From Streptomyces sp. NRRL B-1140 (GTDB taxonomy: Bacteria; Actinomycetota; Actinomycetes; Streptomycetales; Streptomycetaceae): DNA of 64,000 nt. Positions 17,890 through 26,424 of this stretch are shown piece after piece. The notes beneath the pieces are model-generated. The model was not told the origin of the DNA. It ran no database searches and saw nothing but the letters and a program-made list of their open reading frames with translations. The translations under genes were made by a program, and so were the position numbers. Within the stretch, counting starts at the first letter, position 1. Every line of letters starts with the position of its first letter. The DNA lies in assembly GCF_001280065.1 (NCBI RefSeq), contig NZ_LGEA01000102.1, forward strand, positions 186,001 through 250,000, in the 5' to 3' direction.

Positions 17890-18581
17890 ATCCGGACCGC
17901 AGGGACGAGCTCGCGTCACGGCGTCGGCCCCTGACCTCGGGGAGGGTCCCGAAGCCGGCCGCCCGGTAGGTTGCGACGGCGGCGGTGTTGGAGCTCGGGA
18001 TGCACACGAGCGCGCTCGACGAGCCCAGCTCACGCAGGGCGGCGGCCGCGGCGACGCTGATCGCTTTGCCGTGGCCCTGCCCGCGATGGTCCCGGCGCAC
18101 GCCCATCGGCTCGAGCACCCCGGGCTTCCCCGGACCCGCCGACCACACCGTCACCGTCGCGACGGCGTCGCCCCGGGCGTCGTACGCGACCAGACACCGG
18201 GCGTCGGCGTACGGCACTCCGGCAGCCATCGCGTGCCAGTGGTCCTCCGTGAACGTGGACCTGCCGAACGACGCCCGCTGTACGGCGGCCCGCACGTACG
18301 CCTGCTCCGGCCCGATCACCTCGATCCGCACGCCCGGCTCCCCCACCGGCTCCGTCAAGGTCGCGGCGCAGCGGCGTCCAGGGCGCGTCGATGCTCCAGC
18401 CCTTCTCTCGCAGCAGCTCCTGGACCGGCGAATCGACGGACCCTTCGACGTACGCCTCGCCCGCCTTCAGCACCCCGCGCTCCGGCTCGGTCAGGTCCGC
18501 CACCTGATGCCGCGCCGGCTCCTCGTCCTGGCGGACGTCCGGTGCCGTCGTCAGCCGCAGCAGCTCGGGGCCGTCCAGCAA
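17867..18581 (-). pseudogene. GNAT-family acetyltransferase interrupted by an apparent frameshift
   Basis: The C-terminal part (163 residues, 17867-18358) is a GNAT domain with the acetyl-CoA motif RRDHRGQGHGKAISV. A different frame upstream on the same strand (18359-18581) encodes about 75 residues ending APWTPLRRDL. The two join without a gap if one base is removed in CTTGACG near 18356-18358, restoring RRDLTEPVGEPG. The downstream part could start at TTG 18358, but a GNAT protein truncated this way would lack its N-terminal domain. Either the strain carries a real frameshift or the assembly has an extra T. The first codon of the upstream part is unclear; TTG 18581 is the only nearby candidate and the frame stays open beyond it into the promoter of the next gene. 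Confidence 0.6.
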
Positions 18582-18598
18582 CCTGGATGTGGCGGCTG

Positions 18599-18614
18599 TT
18601 AGCGTCCGGCCCCG
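18599..18614 (+). promoter_or_regulatory. Likely leaderless promoter
   Basis: TTAGCG/TAGCGT at about 18599-18605 resembles a -10 hexamer and lies about ten bases before GTG 18614. No ribosome binding site exists in between, so transcription probably starts at or near the start codon. Confidence 0.45.
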
Positions 18615-18985
18615 TGGATGATCGTGTGTACGTGGGCAACGCCGGTGTGGACGCCGCCCTGGACCGGGGCTGGATTCTCGGGCATTTCAAGGACGCCGGG
18701 GATCCGCGGCACAGTGAGGACGTCGAGATCAAGTGGGGTGTGCATCCCCCGGGTGACGAGCGGGCGCAGTGGGTGCGGGGTGAGGCGCGTACCGCGCTGC
18801 TCGTGCTGATCAGCGGGCGGTTCCGGGTGGAGCTGCCGGGACGCAGTGTGCTGCTGGAGCGGCAGGGGGACTACGTCGTGTGGGGGCGCGGCGTCGATCA
18901 CTCGTGGGTCGCCGAGGAGGAGTCGGTCGTGCTGACGGTGCGCTGGCCGTCCGTGCCGGGCTACGCCGTGGCCTCGGGCGCGTGA
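18614..18985 (+). CDS. Cupin-fold protein (often annotated signal peptidase I)
   Basis: The 123-residue protein is a compact beta-rich cupin-like domain with the segments ALLVLISGRFRVELPG and GDYVVWGRGVDHSWVAEEES, which match the conserved cupin beta-barrel motifs. I recall Streptomyces homologues mislabelled as signal peptidase I; no lysine/serine dyad or membrane anchor of that family is present. It starts at GTG 18614, probably on a leaderless mRNA. The ligand is unknown. Confidence 0.7.
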   Translation: MDDRVYVGNAGVDAALDRGWILGHFKDAGDPRHSEDVEIKWGVHPPGDERAQWVRGEARTALLVLISGRFRVELPGRSVLLERQGDYVVWGRGVDHSWVAEEESVVLTVRWPSVPGYAVASGA

Positions 18986-19081
18986 CGCCTTTGCCCGCTC
19001 TGGGGACGTGCACGACCCGTTCATGAGCGGGGCCGGTGCACACTGGCGGTGGGACGAGTGCGTGACTGCGGGGTGAGGCAG

Positions 19082-19999
19082 ATGCACAGCCGCTTCCGGA
19101 GCGACCGGCGGTTGACCACCCGGATGGGGATCACGCTGTTCCTGCTCGGACTGTTGTACGTGGGGTTCGTCGCCGCGTTGATCGTGCTGCTGAAGTCGTG
19201 GGTGCTGGTCGTGGTGATCGCGGCGGCGCTGCTCGGCTCGCAGTACTGGTTCTCCGATCGGATCGCGCTGTACGCCATGCGCGGGCGGGTCGTGGAGCGG
19301 GACGAGTACCCCGAGTTGCATGGCGTCGTGGACCGGCTGTGTGCCGTCGCCGACATGCCCAAGCCGGTGGTCGCCGTGTCCGGGATGGACATGCCGAACG
19401 CGTTCGCGACCGGGCGGAACCCCGATCACGCGGTGGTGTGTGTGACGACCGGGCTGCTGCGGCGGCTGGAGCCGGCCGAGCTGGAGGGCGTCCTCGCCCA
19501 CGAGCTGTCGCACGTGGCGCACAAGGACGTCGCCGTGATCACGGTCGCCTCGTTCCTCGGGGTGATCGCCGGGCTGCTCGTGCGGTTCGCCTTCTACTCG
19601 CAGCTGTTCGGCGGCGGCAGGAGGGACCAGAACACGGCTGCGGTCTTCGCCGCGGTGATGGGCGTGTCGGCCGCCGTGTACGCGCTGAGCTTCCTGTTGA
19701 TCCGGGCTCTTTCCCGGTACCGGGAGCTGGCAGCGGACCGGTCCGCTGCCCTGCTCACCGGCCGTCCCTCGGCGCTTGCCTCCGCGCTCACCAAGGTCAC
19801 CGGCGACATCGCCCGTATCCCGAGCAAGGACCTGCGCACGGCCCAGGCATTCAACGCCTTCTACTTCACGCCGGCGCTGGGCCGTGAGCCCGGTGTCGCA
19901 CGGCTCTTCTCGACCCACCCGAGCCTGGAGCAGCGGCTCGACCAGCTGGGCCGGATCTCGGCCGAGCTGGGCGAGGCGGCGCCACCGGGAGGGGGGTGA
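19082..19999 (+). CDS. htpX: HtpX-like membrane zinc metalloprotease (M48)
   Basis: The 305-residue protein has two N-terminal membrane helices (about residues 15-38 and 40-55), the M48 zinc motif HELSH (His140-His144), a further hydrophobic pair around 155-200, and the third ligand region in RYRELAADRSAALL. HtpX proteases degrade damaged membrane proteins during stress. Start is ATG 19082 with a GTGAGG site; another in-frame start lies 11 codons upstream. The pspAB gene follows by seven bases, so they form an operon in the membrane-stress (Psp) context. Confidence 0.88.
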   Translation: MHSRFRSDRRLTTRMGITLFLLGLLYVGFVAALIVLLKSWVLVVVIAAALLGSQYWFSDRIALYAMRGRVVERDEYPELHGVVDRLCAVADMPKPVVAVSGMDMPNAFATGRNPDHAVVCVTTGLLRRLEPAELEGVLAHELSHVAHKDVAVITVASFLGVIAGLLVRFAFYSQLFGGGRRDQNTAAVFAAVMGVSAAVYALSFLLIRALSRYRELAADRSAALLTGRPSALASALTKVTGDIARIPSKDLRTAQAFNAFYFTPALGREPGVARLFSTHPSLEQRLDQLGRISAELGEAAPPGGG

Positions 20000-20006
20000 T
20001 CGGCGG

Positions 20007-20591
20007 ATGGGGCTGCTGGACATCCTGCTCGGCCGGACGAAACCGGTCGTGCCGGATCTCGACCGGCTCTTCGCGCTGCCGTCGGCGGCCGTGACCCTGG
20101 AGGCGGCGGCCGGCTTCACGCCGACCGGGCAGGGCGCGGTGTGTTTCGCCTCGGTCGAGGGCGCGGCCTTCGAGCAGTCCCACCGCGAAGTGCAGGCGCT
20201 GCTGGACGCCGACGTCGACCGCGACGGACCGCCGGTGGAGCTGCGGCAGGACGACTACGGCTACTCCTGGCTGGTCTCACGCCGTGCCCCCGACCGGCTC
20301 CCCGCCCTCGTGAACGACCTGCACGCCGTGAACAGCCAGATGGAGGTCAACGGGTTCGGGCCCCAACTGCTGTGCTCGCTGGCCGGGTTCGAGGACCCCT
20401 CAGGCCGGCGGCTCGCCCTTGTCTACCTCTACAAGCGCGGTACCTTCTATCCTTTCGCACCCCTGCCGGACGGGACGCAGCGGCGCGACAACGGCCTCGA
20501 ACTGCAGGTGCGGGCGGCGCTCGCCGGTGATCTGCGCATCGAGCAGGACCTGGGCCGCTGGTTCCCGGTGTGGGGGGCGCCGGGATTGTGA
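20007..20591 (+). CDS. pspAB: PspA-associated protein PspAB
   Basis: The 194-residue cytoplasmic protein opens MGLLDILLGRTKPVVPDLDR and contains the DYGYSWLV and LVYLYKRGTFYPFAP segments that I associate with the PspAB family. In actinobacteria this family accompanies HtpX and PspA-type membrane stress systems. ATG 20007 is preceded by GAGGGGGG. It directly follows htpX, which supports the assignment. The biochemical role is not established. Only this half of the Psp module is in the window; PspA itself is not. Confidence 0.78.
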   Translation: MGLLDILLGRTKPVVPDLDRLFALPSAAVTLEAAAGFTPTGQGAVCFASVEGAAFEQSHREVQALLDADVDRDGPPVELRQDDYGYSWLVSRRAPDRLPALVNDLHAVNSQMEVNGFGPQLLCSLAGFEDPSGRRLALVYLYKRGTFYPFAPLPDGTQRRDNGLELQVRAALAGDLRIEQDLGRWFPVWGAPGL

Positions 20592-20656
20592 AAGCCCCTC
20601 ACGGGCCTTGGGCCGCCCCCCTGCACGGGCCGTGGGGCGCGTGAGTGAATGGCCGG

Positions 20657-22279
20657 ATGAGCGAGCTGATCCCCTTCACCCACGTCGTCGGCGGCGAACG
20701 GCTCGACGGGCTGTCCACCGGCGACGGTGCGCAGGCCCGGGCGGCGGCCGTCCTGCTGCACGGCGCGGGCAACGGCAGCAAGGAGCGACTGGTGCCGTGG
20801 CTGACGGAGTTCGCCGCCCACGGCTGCCACGCCGTCGCCTTCGACTTCTCGGGGCACGGGGAGAGCACCGGGCTGCTGACGCAGCTGAGCCTGCGCCGCC
20901 GTTTCGAGCAGGCCGTCTCCGTCGTCGACGCCCGCGTGCGGGGGGACGCGCCGCTGGTCCTGGTCGGGTTCAGCATGAGCGGCCAGACGGTGGCGGACCT
21001 CGTGCGGCACTACGGTGACCGGGTCGCGGCCTTGGGGCTGTGCGCACCGGCCGTGTACGCGGGCGAGGCGTGGGACGTGCCGTTCGGCGCGGGGGACGGA
21101 CGGTTCAGCGAGATCATCCGCCGCCCCGGGAGCTGGCGCTCCTCCCCCGCTCTCGACGTGCTGCGGGCGTACGAGGGGCGGGCGGTGCTGGTCGTGCCCG
21201 GCACGGACGAGGTCATCCCGCCCGCCGTGACGGAGGCCGTCTCCGAGGCGCTGGCCCGTCGCGCGCAGTTCACCCACCGGGAACTCCCGGACGCCGGGCA
21301 CCGCTTGGGCCTGTGGTTCCGTGATCACCCCGGCGACCGGCGCGCGTGCGTCACGGCGTTGCTGACCGGGCTCGGGGAGCAGGGCTGGACGGCGACCCGC
21401 GGGTGGGTGACCAAGCAGCTTCCCGAAGGCCGTACCGTCGACAAGTCGTCCTTTCTGACCGGTGGCTGGAGCGCCCAGATGCGGCGGCTCACCCTTGACG
21501 ACGGCAGCGAACTGGCGTTGCGGACCTTCGTGAAGCCCTTCTTCCGGCGGCACGCGCCCGGGCTGCTGGCCCGCGAGGCGGAGGTGCTCACGCTGCTGGA
21601 GGAGCAGGAGGGCGTACCGGCCCCCGAGCTGATCGGCGTCGACGCGACGGCCGAGCACTGCGACCATCCGTCCCTGCTGATGTCCGTCCTGCCCGGCCGC
21701 GTCCGGGTCGACGAGCAGGACCTCGATGTCCGGGTGGACCTGCTCGCGGCTCAGCTGGCGCGGATCCACCGGGTCGTGCCCCGGGAGCGTCCGCGGACGT
21801 ACCAGGCGTGGACCTCTCCGGCGGCGGTGCCACCAGGGTGGGAACGGGCCGTGGACGTCATCGGCCGCACTCCCCCGCCCTACGACGGCTGCTTCCTGCA
21901 CCGGGACTTCCACCCCGGGAACGTGCTGTTCACGGGGTCGGGGGCCGGTCTGCGGATCAGCGGGGTCGTCGACTGGGTGGAGACCTCGTGGGGACCGGCC
22001 GACCTGGACGTCGCCCACTGTTCCACGGCACTCGCGCTGCTGCACGGGCCGGAGTGGGGTCTCGCCTTCCGGGAGCGCTACGAGGCACGGGGCGGGCGGC
22101 GCCTGGCCGACGGCACTGACCATCTGTACTGGCGGCTGCTCGACGCGCTGGCCTACGTACCCGACGCGGCGAAGCTCGCGGGTCCGTGGCGGGAGCTGGG
22201 GCGGTCGGATCTGACGCCGGAGGTGCTGGGCGTCAGGCTGGAGGCGTATGTGGCGGGGCTGCTGGAGCGGTACGCCTGA
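20657..22279 (+). CDS. Fusion of alpha/beta-hydrolase and aminoglycoside-phosphotransferase-like kinase
   Basis: The 540-residue protein has two enzyme domains. Residues 1-235 are an alpha/beta-hydrolase with the nucleophile elbow GFSMSG (Ser106), Asp184 (GTDEVIPP) and His215 (DAGHRLG), a complete triad. Residues about 265-540 are an APH/choline-kinase domain with HRDFHPGN (Asp417, Asn422) and VVDW (Asp439), a complete phosphotransfer site. The join is the segment around residues 240-265 near position 21380, without stop codon or ribosome binding site. Both domains therefore look active in one polypeptide. The substrates are unknown, and resistance is not implied: many APH-fold proteins phosphorylate small metabolites. 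ATG 20657 is the likely start. Confidence 0.78.
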   Translation: MSELIPFTHVVGGERLDGLSTGDGAQARAAAVLLHGAGNGSKERLVPWLTEFAAHGCHAVAFDFSGHGESTGLLTQLSLRRRFEQAVSVVDARVRGDAPLVLVGFSMSGQTVADLVRHYGDRVAALGLCAPAVYAGEAWDVPFGAGDGRFSEIIRRPGSWRSSPALDVLRAYEGRAVLVVPGTDEVIPPAVTEAVSEALARRAQFTHRELPDAGHRLGLWFRDHPGDRRACVTALLTGLGEQGWTATRGWVTKQLPEGRTVDKSSFLTGGWSAQMRRLTLDDGSELALRTFVKPFFRRHAPGLLAREAEVLTLLEEQEGVPAPELIGVDATAEHCDHPSLLMSVLPGRVRVDEQDLDVRVDLLAAQLARIHRVVPRERPRTYQAWTSPAAVPPGWERAVDVIGRTPPPYDGCFLHRDFHPGNVLFTGSGAGLRISGVVDWVETSWGPADLDVAHCSTALALLHGPEWGLAFRERYEARGGRRLADGTDHLYWRLLDALAYVPDAAKLAGPWRELGRSDLTPEVLGVRLEAYVAGLLERYA

Positions 22280-22355
22280 GGGGTTCGGCGGGGTGATGTC
22301 GGTGTCGTCCGCGATGATGCCGTCGGGCGGAAGGACACAACGAGCGGAGGCCGTC

Positions 22356-23540
22356 ATGGGTGCGCAGCGGTACATCGGCGTGGCGGAGCGGCGGGCCCGG
22401 CTCGCGCTGCGGCAGCGGCTGGCCGGGCGGGCGCGGGCGCAGACGCCCGAGGAGGTCGCCGGTTCCCTGGTCGCGCTGCACGGCACCGACCCGGCGACGG
22501 TGTACCTCGCGGTGGGCGCGCGGCTCGCCGACCCCGCGAGGACGGTGGAGGAGACCGAGCGGGCCTTGTACGAGGACCGTCACCTGGTGCGGATGCATGG
22601 CATGCGCCATACGGTGTTCGTGTTCCCCACCACCCTGACCGCCGTCGTGCACGCCTCGACGGGGCTGGCCGTCGCCGCCCGGGAGAGGGCCTCGCTGCTC
22701 AAGCACATGGTGACGGCCGGTGCGCCGGACGCGGCCTGGCTGAAGGAGGTCGAGGAGTCGACGCTGGCGGCGCTCGCCCGGCGCGGGCAGGCGACGGCGG
22801 CCGAACTCGCCGCGGACGAGCCGCGTCTGCGGGAGCAGTTCGTGTACGCGGCCGGGAAGAGCTACGAGGGGGTGCACACGGTCTCGACGCGGCTGCTGAA
22901 GGTGCTGGGCGTGGAAGGGAAGGTCGTCCGCGGGCGGCCGCTCGGCTCGTGGACGTCGAGCCGGTTCCGCTGGGCCGTGGCGCCCGAGCACCCGGATCTG
23001 GATGTCGCGGAGGCGCAGGCGGAGCTGCTGGGACGGTGGCTCGCCGCGTGCGGTCCGGCGACGGAGGCCGATCTGAAGTGGTGGACCGGGTGGCGTGTGA
23101 CCGAGGTGCGCAGGGCGCTGGCCGCGATCGGGGCGGAGGCGGTGTCGCTGGACGAGGGCACCGCCTATGTGGCCGAGGGCGACACGGGCCCGGTGCTGTC
23201 ACCCGACGAACCCTGGGCCGCACTGCTGCCCGGTCTCGATCCGACGGCGATGGGGTGGCAGCAGCGCGACTGGTTCCTCGGCCCTCGGCTGCGGCCCCGG
23301 CTGTTCGACGGCAGCGGCAACGTGGGACCGACGGTGTGGTGGAACGGGCGGGTGGTGGGCGGCTGGGCGCAGCGGCCGGACGGGGAGATCGTCTGGCGGA
23401 TCCTGGAGGAGGAGGGTGTCGGACGGGACGCCCGCGCGGCGATCGAGTCGGAGGCGGAGCGGCTGACCGGCTGGCTGGGCACGACCAGGGTCACGCCGCG
23501 CTTCCGCACGCCGCTGGAGAAGGAACTGGCAGCGGGCTGA
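22356..23540 (+). CDS. Winged-helix DNA-binding domain protein (HTH_42 / YcaQ-AlkX family)
   Basis: The 394-residue protein matches the winged-helix family represented by E. coli YcaQ and Streptomyces AlkX: an N-terminal helical region with GSLVALHGTDPATVY and VRMHGMRHTVFVF, a central winged-helix module, and the C-terminal DGSGNVGPTVWWNGRVVGGW barrel. Family members are reported as DNA glycosylases acting on interstrand crosslinks or alkylated bases. ATG 22356 is preceded by GCGGAGG. The QxQ/Gln catalytic motif of crosslink glycosylases is not obvious to me, so activity is uncertain. It follows the kinase fusion on the same strand. Confidence 0.78.
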   Translation: MGAQRYIGVAERRARLALRQRLAGRARAQTPEEVAGSLVALHGTDPATVYLAVGARLADPARTVEETERALYEDRHLVRMHGMRHTVFVFPTTLTAVVHASTGLAVAARERASLLKHMVTAGAPDAAWLKEVEESTLAALARRGQATAAELAADEPRLREQFVYAAGKSYEGVHTVSTRLLKVLGVEGKVVRGRPLGSWTSSRFRWAVAPEHPDLDVAEAQAELLGRWLAACGPATEADLKWWTGWRVTEVRRALAAIGAEAVSLDEGTAYVAEGDTGPVLSPDEPWAALLPGLDPTAMGWQQRDWFLGPRLRPRLFDGSGNVGPTVWWNGRVVGGWAQRPDGEIVWRILEEEGVGRDARAAIESEAERLTGWLGTTRVTPRFRTPLEKELAAG

Positions 23541-23564
23541 GATCAGCGCCCCAGGCAGTGCCCC

Positions 23565-24191
23565 TCAGGTCTTCCTCCCCCGGCCCACGACGTACACGCC
23601 CGCTCGCGCCGCCGTCGCCGCGACCTCGGCGGCCCGGGTGGCCGTGGCCTCGTCGAGCCGGTCCCCACTGATCAGCAGGCGGTAGTACAGCGGGGCGGAC
23701 ACCGCGCGGATCACCTCGTGCGCGTCGGTGCCTTCGGGCGCCTCGCCCCGGTCGACCGCCTGGCGGACACAGGGGGCCCACTCCCTGACGCGGATGTCGT
23801 AGAAGCGGTGCAGTGCCTCGGCCGTCCTCGCGTCGCCGGCCGCGGCGGCGATCAGCGCCTTGAACAGCGGCCCCTGCCGTGGGTCCGTCAGTGTGCGCTG
23901 CACGAGGCGGGCGTTGGCCGTCAGGTCACCGAGCAGTGAGCCGGTCTCGGTGCGCGGCGCGGACTGCTCGGCCATGTCCTGGAGGAGGTCGGCCACCAGT
24001 GCGGCCACCGTCCCCCAGCGACGGTAGACGGTCGTCTTGCCCACACCGGCGCGGCGAGCGATGTCGGCCAGGTCGAGGCCGCTGAAGCCCTGCTCGGTCA
24101 GGGCGTCCTCGGCCGCTCGCAGCACGGCCTCGCGCACCCGCGCCGTGCGCCCTCCGGGCCGTACGGTCCCCGGTTCGCCCCCGTCAGCCAT
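23565..24191 (-). CDS. TetR family transcriptional regulator
   Basis: The 208-residue protein has an N-terminal TetR helix-turn-helix (residues about 18-62, with DLADIARRAGVGKTTVYRRWG as recognition region) and a C-terminal all-helical ligand domain. It is divergent from the aldo-keto reductase gene; the 103-base gap holds a TTAGTG/CACTAA palindrome and two related TTA(A/G)CG words. This arrangement makes autorepression and repression of the reductase the simplest reading. The inducer is unknown. Confidence 0.9.
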   Translation of the reverse strand: MADGGEPGTVRPGGRTARVREAVLRAAEDALTEQGFSGLDLADIARRAGVGKTTVYRRWGTVAALVADLLQDMAEQSAPRTETGSLLGDLTANARLVQRTLTDPRQGPLFKALIAAAAGDARTAEALHRFYDIRVREWAPCVRQAVDRGEAPEGTDAHEVIRAVSAPLYYRLLISGDRLDEATATRAAEVAATAARAGVYVVGRGRKT

Positions 24192-24231
24192 AACGGCACT
24201 CCTGTTCCATTAGCGACCTCACCCTGCTACT

Positions 24232-24245
24232 TTAGTGACCACTAA
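24232..24245. promoter_or_regulatory. Probable operator of the divergent TetR regulator
   Basis: TTAGTG-AC-CACTAA is a 6-bp perfect inverted repeat between the two divergent genes. CATTAGCGA (about 24209) and CATTAACGA (about 24260) flank it as further related half-sites. The position over both promoters fits a TetR operator. Confidence 0.65.
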
Positions 24246-24294
24246 CGGAACCACAGGCCCATTAACGAAGGGTCGCTGCCGAGAGGGGTTCGCA

Positions 24295-25350
24295 ATGGAG
24301 TACAGGCGATTGGGCGCATCCGGGCTCATGGTCCCGGCACTGAGCTTCGGAGCCGGCACCTTCGGCGGGCGGGGGCCGCTCTTCGGCGCGTGGGGCACCA
24401 CCGACGCACAGGAGGCGCGTCGCCTGGTGGACATCTGCCTGGACGCCGGGATCACGATGTTCGACACCGCCGACGTCTACTCCGCCGGCGCCTCCGAGGA
24501 AGTGCTCGGAGAGGCCCTCAAGGGCCGGCGTGACCAGGTGATCGTCTCCACCAAGACGAGCCTGCCGACGGGTGACGGACCGGGCGACGCGGGCTCGTCC
24601 CGTTCCCGGCTGGTCCGCGCCTGCGAGGACGCCCTGCGTCGCCTCGGCACGGACCACATCGACCTCTTCCAGCTGCACGCCTTCGACGCCGGTACGCCGG
24701 TCGAAGAGGTGCTGTCCGCGCTCGACTCGCTGGTCCGGGCGGGCAAGGTGCGCTACACCGGCGTCTCCAACTTCTCCGGCTGGCAGGTGATGAAGTCCCT
24801 CGCGGCCGCCGAGCGACACGGCCGTCCGCGCTACGTGGCGCACCAGGTGTACTACTCCCTGATCGGCCGTGACTACGAGTGGGAGCTGCTGCCGCTCGCC
24901 CTCGACCAGGGCCTCGGCGCGATCGTCTGGAGCCCGCTCGGCTGGGGGCGCCTGACCGGCAAGGTCCGACGCGGCACCCCGCTCCCGCCCGACAGCCGGC
25001 TGCACCGCACCGCCGAATTCGGCCCGCCCGTCTGCGACGAGCACCTCTACGACGTCGTCGACGCACTGGAGGAGATCGCGGAGGAGACGGGCAAGGCGGT
25101 GCCGCAGATCGCCCTGAACTGGCTGCTCCAGCGGCCGACCGTGTCCTCCGTCCTCATCGGCGCCCGGGACGAGCGGCAGCTGCGCCAGAACCTCGGCGCC
25201 GTCGGCTGGAGCCTCACCCCCGAGCAGGTGGCGAAGCTCGACGCGGCGAGCCACCGCCCGGCGCCGTATCCGTACTTCCCCTACGAGCGGCAGGAGGGCT
25301 TCGCCCGGCTGAACCCGCCGGTGTTCACGGCACCGGGCAGGGCGGCATGA
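24295..25350 (+). CDS. Aldo/keto reductase
   Basis: The 351-residue NADPH-dependent oxidoreductase has the AKR fold with the catalytic tetrad residues in FDTADVYS (Asp and Tyr), VSTKTS (Lys) and LFQLHAFD (His), plus the C-terminal cofactor segment IGARDERQLRQNLGA. Its group resembles AKR subfamilies close to voltage-gated potassium channel beta-like and sugar-aldehyde reductases. Start is ATG 24295 with GAGAGGGG upstream; an in-frame GTG earlier would overlap the operator. Substrate unknown. Control by the divergent TetR gene is likely. Confidence 0.9.
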   Translation: MEYRRLGASGLMVPALSFGAGTFGGRGPLFGAWGTTDAQEARRLVDICLDAGITMFDTADVYSAGASEEVLGEALKGRRDQVIVSTKTSLPTGDGPGDAGSSRSRLVRACEDALRRLGTDHIDLFQLHAFDAGTPVEEVLSALDSLVRAGKVRYTGVSNFSGWQVMKSLAAAERHGRPRYVAHQVYYSLIGRDYEWELLPLALDQGLGAIVWSPLGWGRLTGKVRRGTPLPPDSRLHRTAEFGPPVCDEHLYDVVDALEEIAEETGKAVPQIALNWLLQRPTVSSVLIGARDERQLRQNLGAVGWSLTPEQVAKLDAASHRPAPYPYFPYERQEGFARLNPPVFTAPGRAA

Positions 25351-25394
25351 TCGAGCGCCGGGCGCCCCGTCACCGGGGTGCCCGGCGCTCGATC
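25349..25394. terminator. Bidirectional terminator between the reductase and a small gene
   Basis: The arms 25349-25369 and 25374-25394 pair over 21 bp with one G-T pair and a 4-base TCAC loop. The left arm overlaps the TGA stop of the reductase gene, and the right arm ends eight bases before the stop of the convergent small gene. Confidence 0.88.
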
Positions 25395-25402
25395 GGAGCG
25401 GG

Positions 25403-25723
25403 TCAGCGGGCGTAGCGCATGAAGGCCCGCACCATGTGGCACGTCGTGTCCGACGGCGGGTGGACGCCGATCAGCTCCGCCGTGTCGCGGATGGTCTCGT
25501 CGCGGGCCTGGTTGGGCATGTGGACGCCCGAGTCGAGCAGGGCGATGGCCAGGCGCATCGCCTTGAGACGGCGGTTGTGCGTCACGTACCACTGGCGCGG
25601 CCGTCCCGGCGGCAGCGGCCGCTTCTCCACGGGCGCGTACGGCAGGTCGAGCAGGACGGGACGCTTCGCGGTGGACTGGGTGGGCAACGGCTTCGACTTC
25701 AGGGCGGCAGCGGGCACAGGCAT
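25403..25723 (-). CDS. Conserved basic hypothetical protein, 106 residues
   Basis: A basic cytoplasmic protein with segments KRPVLLDLPYAPVEKRPLPP, RQWYVTHNRRLKAMRLAIALLDSG and a helical C-terminus ending MVRAFMRYAR. No known domain is evident. AGGAGG touches ATG 25723 directly, which is too close; GTG 25717 two codons later has the ideal 6-base spacing and may be the real start. It is convergent with the aldo-keto reductase and divergent from the ArsC-like gene. I recall a conserved Streptomyces family here without assigned function. Confidence 0.68.
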   Translation of the reverse strand: MPVPAAALKSKPLPTQSTAKRPVLLDLPYAPVEKRPLPPGRPRQWYVTHNRRLKAMRLAIALLDSGVHMPNQARDETIRDTAELIGVHPPSDTTCHMVRAFMRYAR

Positions 25724-25944
25724 CCTCCTGTCGCGGTCGGGCGGCTCACCGAAGACGTCTGCATCCCCGGCGCCACCCTCGAACACTGCTTACAGTCTAC
25801 CGCCCGGCACTGACAACGGGGAGTCCGCAGAACCCGGCAAATGCCCTGGTCGGCCAGGGAATTGGCGCTGCGTCAGGGCAGGTCCGCGAGGTGCGGAAAG
25901 GGCGCCGGAAATTCGAACAAGCCGGTCGGCGCTACCGTGTGCGC

Positions 25945-26304
25945 ATGGAGATCTGGATCAATCCCGCGTGTTCGAAGTGCCGCAGCGCCCTGACGCTGCT
26001 CGACGCCGAGGGCGCCGACTACACCGTCCGCCGTTACCTGGAGGACGTGCCGAGCGAGGACGAGATCCGGGGCGTGCTCGAACGCCTCGGCCTCGAGCCC
26101 TGGGACATCACCCGCACCCAGGAGGCCGACGCAAAGGAGCTCGGGCTCAAGGAGTGGCCTCGGGACGCCGCCTCGCGGGAACGCTGGATCACCGCCCTTG
26201 CCCAGCACCCGAAGCTCATCCAGCGCCCGATCATCACCGCGGACGACGGAACGGCGGTGGTCGGCCGCACCGACGAGGCCGTCCAGGACGCTCTGTCGCG
26301 CTGA
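25945..26304 (+). CDS. ArsC/Spx family thioredoxin-fold protein
   Basis: The 119-residue protein has the ArsC-family start MEIWINPACSKCRSAL with the active cysteine at position 9 and a second at 12 (CxxC), then TVRRYLEDVPSEDEI and the LIQRPIITADDGTAVVGR segment typical of glutaredoxin-dependent arsenate reductases. No arsenic genes are nearby, so arsenate reduction is uncertain; family members also act as Spx-like regulators. ATG 25945 has TACCGT about ten bases upstream and no ribosome binding site, suggesting a leaderless mRNA. Confidence 0.82.
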   Translation: MEIWINPACSKCRSALTLLDAEGADYTVRRYLEDVPSEDEIRGVLERLGLEPWDITRTQEADAKELGLKEWPRDAASRERWITALAQHPKLIQRPIITADDGTAVVGRTDEAVQDALSR

Positions 26305-26424
26305 CCAGCCGCCATGCCCCCGTGTGGCGCAGGTCACTTGAATGACTCCTGTGACCGCTGAGTAACCTCGTTCGGTATCTCGTACATAGCGGCGTACGCT
26401 CCCCTACCTCTTCAGGAGGCGCGC

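Noticed and set aside
18614..18985. Signal peptidase I
   Set aside because: There is no membrane anchor, no Ser/Lys catalytic pair and no family box; the sequence reads as a cupin.
20657..22279. Antibiotic resistance gene based on the APH-like domain
   Set aside because: The APH fold is shared by many metabolite kinases, and the gene sits in a core region with no resistance or mobile context.
25945..26304. Arsenic resistance island
   Set aside because: Only an ArsC-like protein is present; no arsR, arsB/acr3 or arsenite pump gene is near.
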